Under the pieces are notes generated by a model. It did not search any database, was not told the DNA's origin, and saw only the letters and a program-made list of their open reading frames with translations. A program made the translations under genes and the position numbers. This document shows positions 58,554-59,971 of a DNA stretch of 59,971 bases, one piece after another. The stretch spans positions 1 to 59,971 of the forward strand of contig NZ_JNWO01000038.1 in the NCBI RefSeq assembly GCF_000716435.1, given 5' to 3'. Within the stretch, counting starts at the first letter, position 1. Every line of letters starts with the position of its first letter. This DNA is from Streptomyces xylophagus. GTDB taxonomy: Bacteria > Actinomycetota > Actinomycetes > Streptomycetales > Streptomycetaceae.

Positions 58554-59813
58554 GTGCCCGCACTCACCCTCCGTGAGGTCCTGGCCCTCGACCCGATCCG
58601 TGCCACCGAGCCCGAGCTGCTGGCCGGAGAGGCCGCCCTCGACCGCCCCGTCCGCTGGGTCCACTCCAGCGAGGTCTACGAGGGCGCGAACTTCCTCGAC
58701 GGCGGCGAACTGCTCCTCACCAACGGCTTCGGCCTCACCGACACGGACGCCGAGATCCGCCGACGTTACGTCCGCGAACTGGCGGCCCGGGGCGCCTCCG
58801 GCCTGGCGGTCGAGATCGGCCGCTCCCTCCCGACCATGCCCCCGGAGGTCACGGACGAGGCCCGCCGCCTGGGCCTCCCCCTCCTGGCCCTCCACCGGGT
58901 CGTCCCCTTCGTGCGGATCACCGAGGCCGCCAACCGGGCGATCGTGGCCCGCGGCCTGTCCGGCCGTTCCGTCGTACGACCGTGGGGCGACGACCACACG
59001 GCCGCCCTCCTCGCCGACCTCGCCGACCGGGCCGCGCTGAACCAGCCGGAGGTCGAGGCGCGTTCGGCACTGGCCGGCTTCCACCCCGGCCCGGGCGCCC
59101 GCCTGATCGGCGTCTCGGTACATGGCGCACGGGAGGTAACGGCAGTCGACCGAGCGGTACGCCTCCTGGGCGGGGCGAGCGTGCTGCGGGCGGCGTTCCC
59201 CGGAGACGTACTCGCACTGCTGGCACTCCCCGGCTCCGTCTCCGGCGACCCGATCCGCGCCGTGCAGGAGGCCTTCCGTACGGCCGCCGACCCCGGGCTG
59301 ACCGTCGCGGTCGGGCACGCGGTCGACACCGGCAGCGGCTGGCTGCGCTGGAGCGACACCTTGCGGGCGGCCCGTACGACCCTGGAACTGGCCCTGACCG
59401 TCCCGGCCGCCGAACCCGCCGCACCGGAAGGCCCGTTGGTGACGTCGGCGCGAGCACTGTCCTTGGAACGGGAGCTGACGCGCGGCGGCATCGACGCGAA
59501 CCGGGACCGCCTGGCACGGCTGGTGCAGCACGCGCTCGGCCCACTCCTGTCCTGGGAGGCGGCCCACCCCAGCGACCTGGTGCGCACGCTCGAAGTTCAT
59601 CTACGGCACGGCTGCTCGCCGACCCGGACGGCGGCCCTGCTGCACATCGGCCGCCAGTCGCTCTACCAGCGGCTGGAACGGATCGAGTCCCTGCTCGGGC
59701 TGGAGATCGACGATCCGGATCTGCTGGGGGAGCTGCTGGCGGCGGTGTGCGCGCATCGGGTGGTGCGGGGAATGGGGGCGGCTCAGGTGCGGGGGCTGCG
59801 GACGGTGGCCTAG
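58554..59813 (+). CDS. PucR family transcriptional regulator
   Basis: A 419-residue regulator. N-terminal PucR sensor domain (LTLREVLALDPI, WVHSSEVYEGANFLDGGELLLTNG) and a C-terminal HTH_30 (TLEVHLRHGCSPTRTAALLHIGRQSLYQRLERIESLLG). PucR-type proteins control purine or nitrogen-source catabolism. GTG 58554 follows GGAGG. It is divergent from the deaminase-oxygenase operon, which it most likely regulates. The 158 bp after its stop hold no gene I can see. Confidence 0.92.
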   Translation: MPALTLREVLALDPIRATEPELLAGEAALDRPVRWVHSSEVYEGANFLDGGELLLTNGFGLTDTDAEIRRRYVRELAARGASGLAVEIGRSLPTMPPEVTDEARRLGLPLLALHRVVPFVRITEAANRAIVARGLSGRSVVRPWGDDHTAALLADLADRAALNQPEVEARSALAGFHPGPGARLIGVSVHGAREVTAVDRAVRLLGGASVLRAAFPGDVLALLALPGSVSGDPIRAVQEAFRTAADPGLTVAVGHAVDTGSGWLRWSDTLRAARTTLELALTVPAAEPAAPEGPLVTSARALSLERELTRGGIDANRDRLARLVQHALGPLLSWEAAHPSDLVRTLEVHLRHGCSPTRTAALLHIGRQSLYQRLERIESLLGLEIDDPDLLGELLAAVCAHRVVRGMGAAQVRGLRTVA

Positions 59814-59971
59814 CGGGTCTCGGCGTCGTTGGGCACGCGGTCGGTGGGGTGGGGCGCGTGTCGATACGTGAACGTTGGGCCACTCGCTTCTTTGTCAGTG
59901 TCGGGTTTCCGTGTCCCGAGTAAAGGGCGCTCCCTGCGGTCGCGTCGGCTGCGCCGATTCCGCTGCGCTCC

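Noticed and set aside
59814..59971. Start of another gene at the right edge
   Set aside because: No convincing start, ribosome site or codon bias in the remaining 158 bp.

Overview
The window looks like chromosomal DNA of a Streptomyces or very close relative. It is strongly GC-rich, with almost exclusively G/C third codon positions, many GTG starts and many 4-nt ATGA/GTGA gene overlaps. It carries actinobacterial families (DUF3558 and DUF2637 proteins, DUF6126, PF04672 methyltransferase, WbqC, HTTM), and I found only two TTA (bldA-type) leucine codons by reading. The order hemL, phosphoglycerate mutase-like, secreted deacetylase-like lipoprotein, TlpA, CcdA, ResB, CcsB matches the arrangement I know from Streptomyces core chromosomes. 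I see no rRNA, tRNA, CRISPR array, transposase or complete prophage.

Layout. 1-2.4 kb: start of a DUF2637 membrane protein running off the left edge, then two DUF3558 lipoproteins. 2.6-4.7 kb: RtcB RNA ligase, tail to tail with an apparently intact LAGLIDADG endonuclease. 4.8-13.9 kb: DinB protein, ceramidase-like secreted protein, Tat lipoprotein esterase behind an octamer tandem repeat, phosphatase-GNAT fusion, SDR, YnfA, MarR, HxlR and its divergent quinone oxidoreductase. 14-24.5 kb: NarL-type two-component pair, MFS exporter, AraC regulator, flavin monooxygenase with FMN reductase, OmpR-type two-component pair and a secreted histidine acid phosphatase. 24.7-29 kb: methyltransferase, then an ice-binding-like (DUF3494) secreted protein followed by an SdpA-like/SdpB-like pair. 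29-34.6 kb: LacI regulator, ribose/fructose-type ABC importer and aldose epimerase, with a 45-bp repeat in five copies at the transporter/epimerase junction. 34.6-37.9 kb: aldoxime dehydratase, nitrilase and AraC regulator (aldoxime-nitrile pathway). 38-44.4 kb: an accessory island. 44.3-53.2 kb: heme synthesis and cytochrome c maturation. 53.2-59.8 kb: a STAND-type ATPase with a binding-protein-like membrane partner, then a cytosine-deaminase-like enzyme, a 2OG/IPNS-type oxygenase and a PucR regulator.

The best candidate for an undescribed system is the island at 38-44.4 kb. It has a divergent pair of tightly coupled operons. The left one encodes two small uncharacterised proteins, a stand-alone class I aminoacyl-tRNA-synthetase-like protein with HIGH- and KMSKS-type motifs but no room for an anticodon-binding domain, and an ASCH-domain protein. 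The right one encodes an XRE-TPR regulator with a TTA codon, a YdcF protein and a WbqC protein. A decayed second copy of part of the WbqC gene lies at the far left end in the same orientation, so the island is bracketed by direct repeats. Other notable features are the 45-bp pentameric repeat that re-creates a stop/start junction five times, the RtcB/LAGLIDADG pair, the DUF3494 plus SdpA/B-like locus, and the STAND/binding-protein pair.

All calls come from reading the translated sequence and recognising families. No database search was possible, so family names are recognitions and functions are inferences unless a catalytic motif is quoted.
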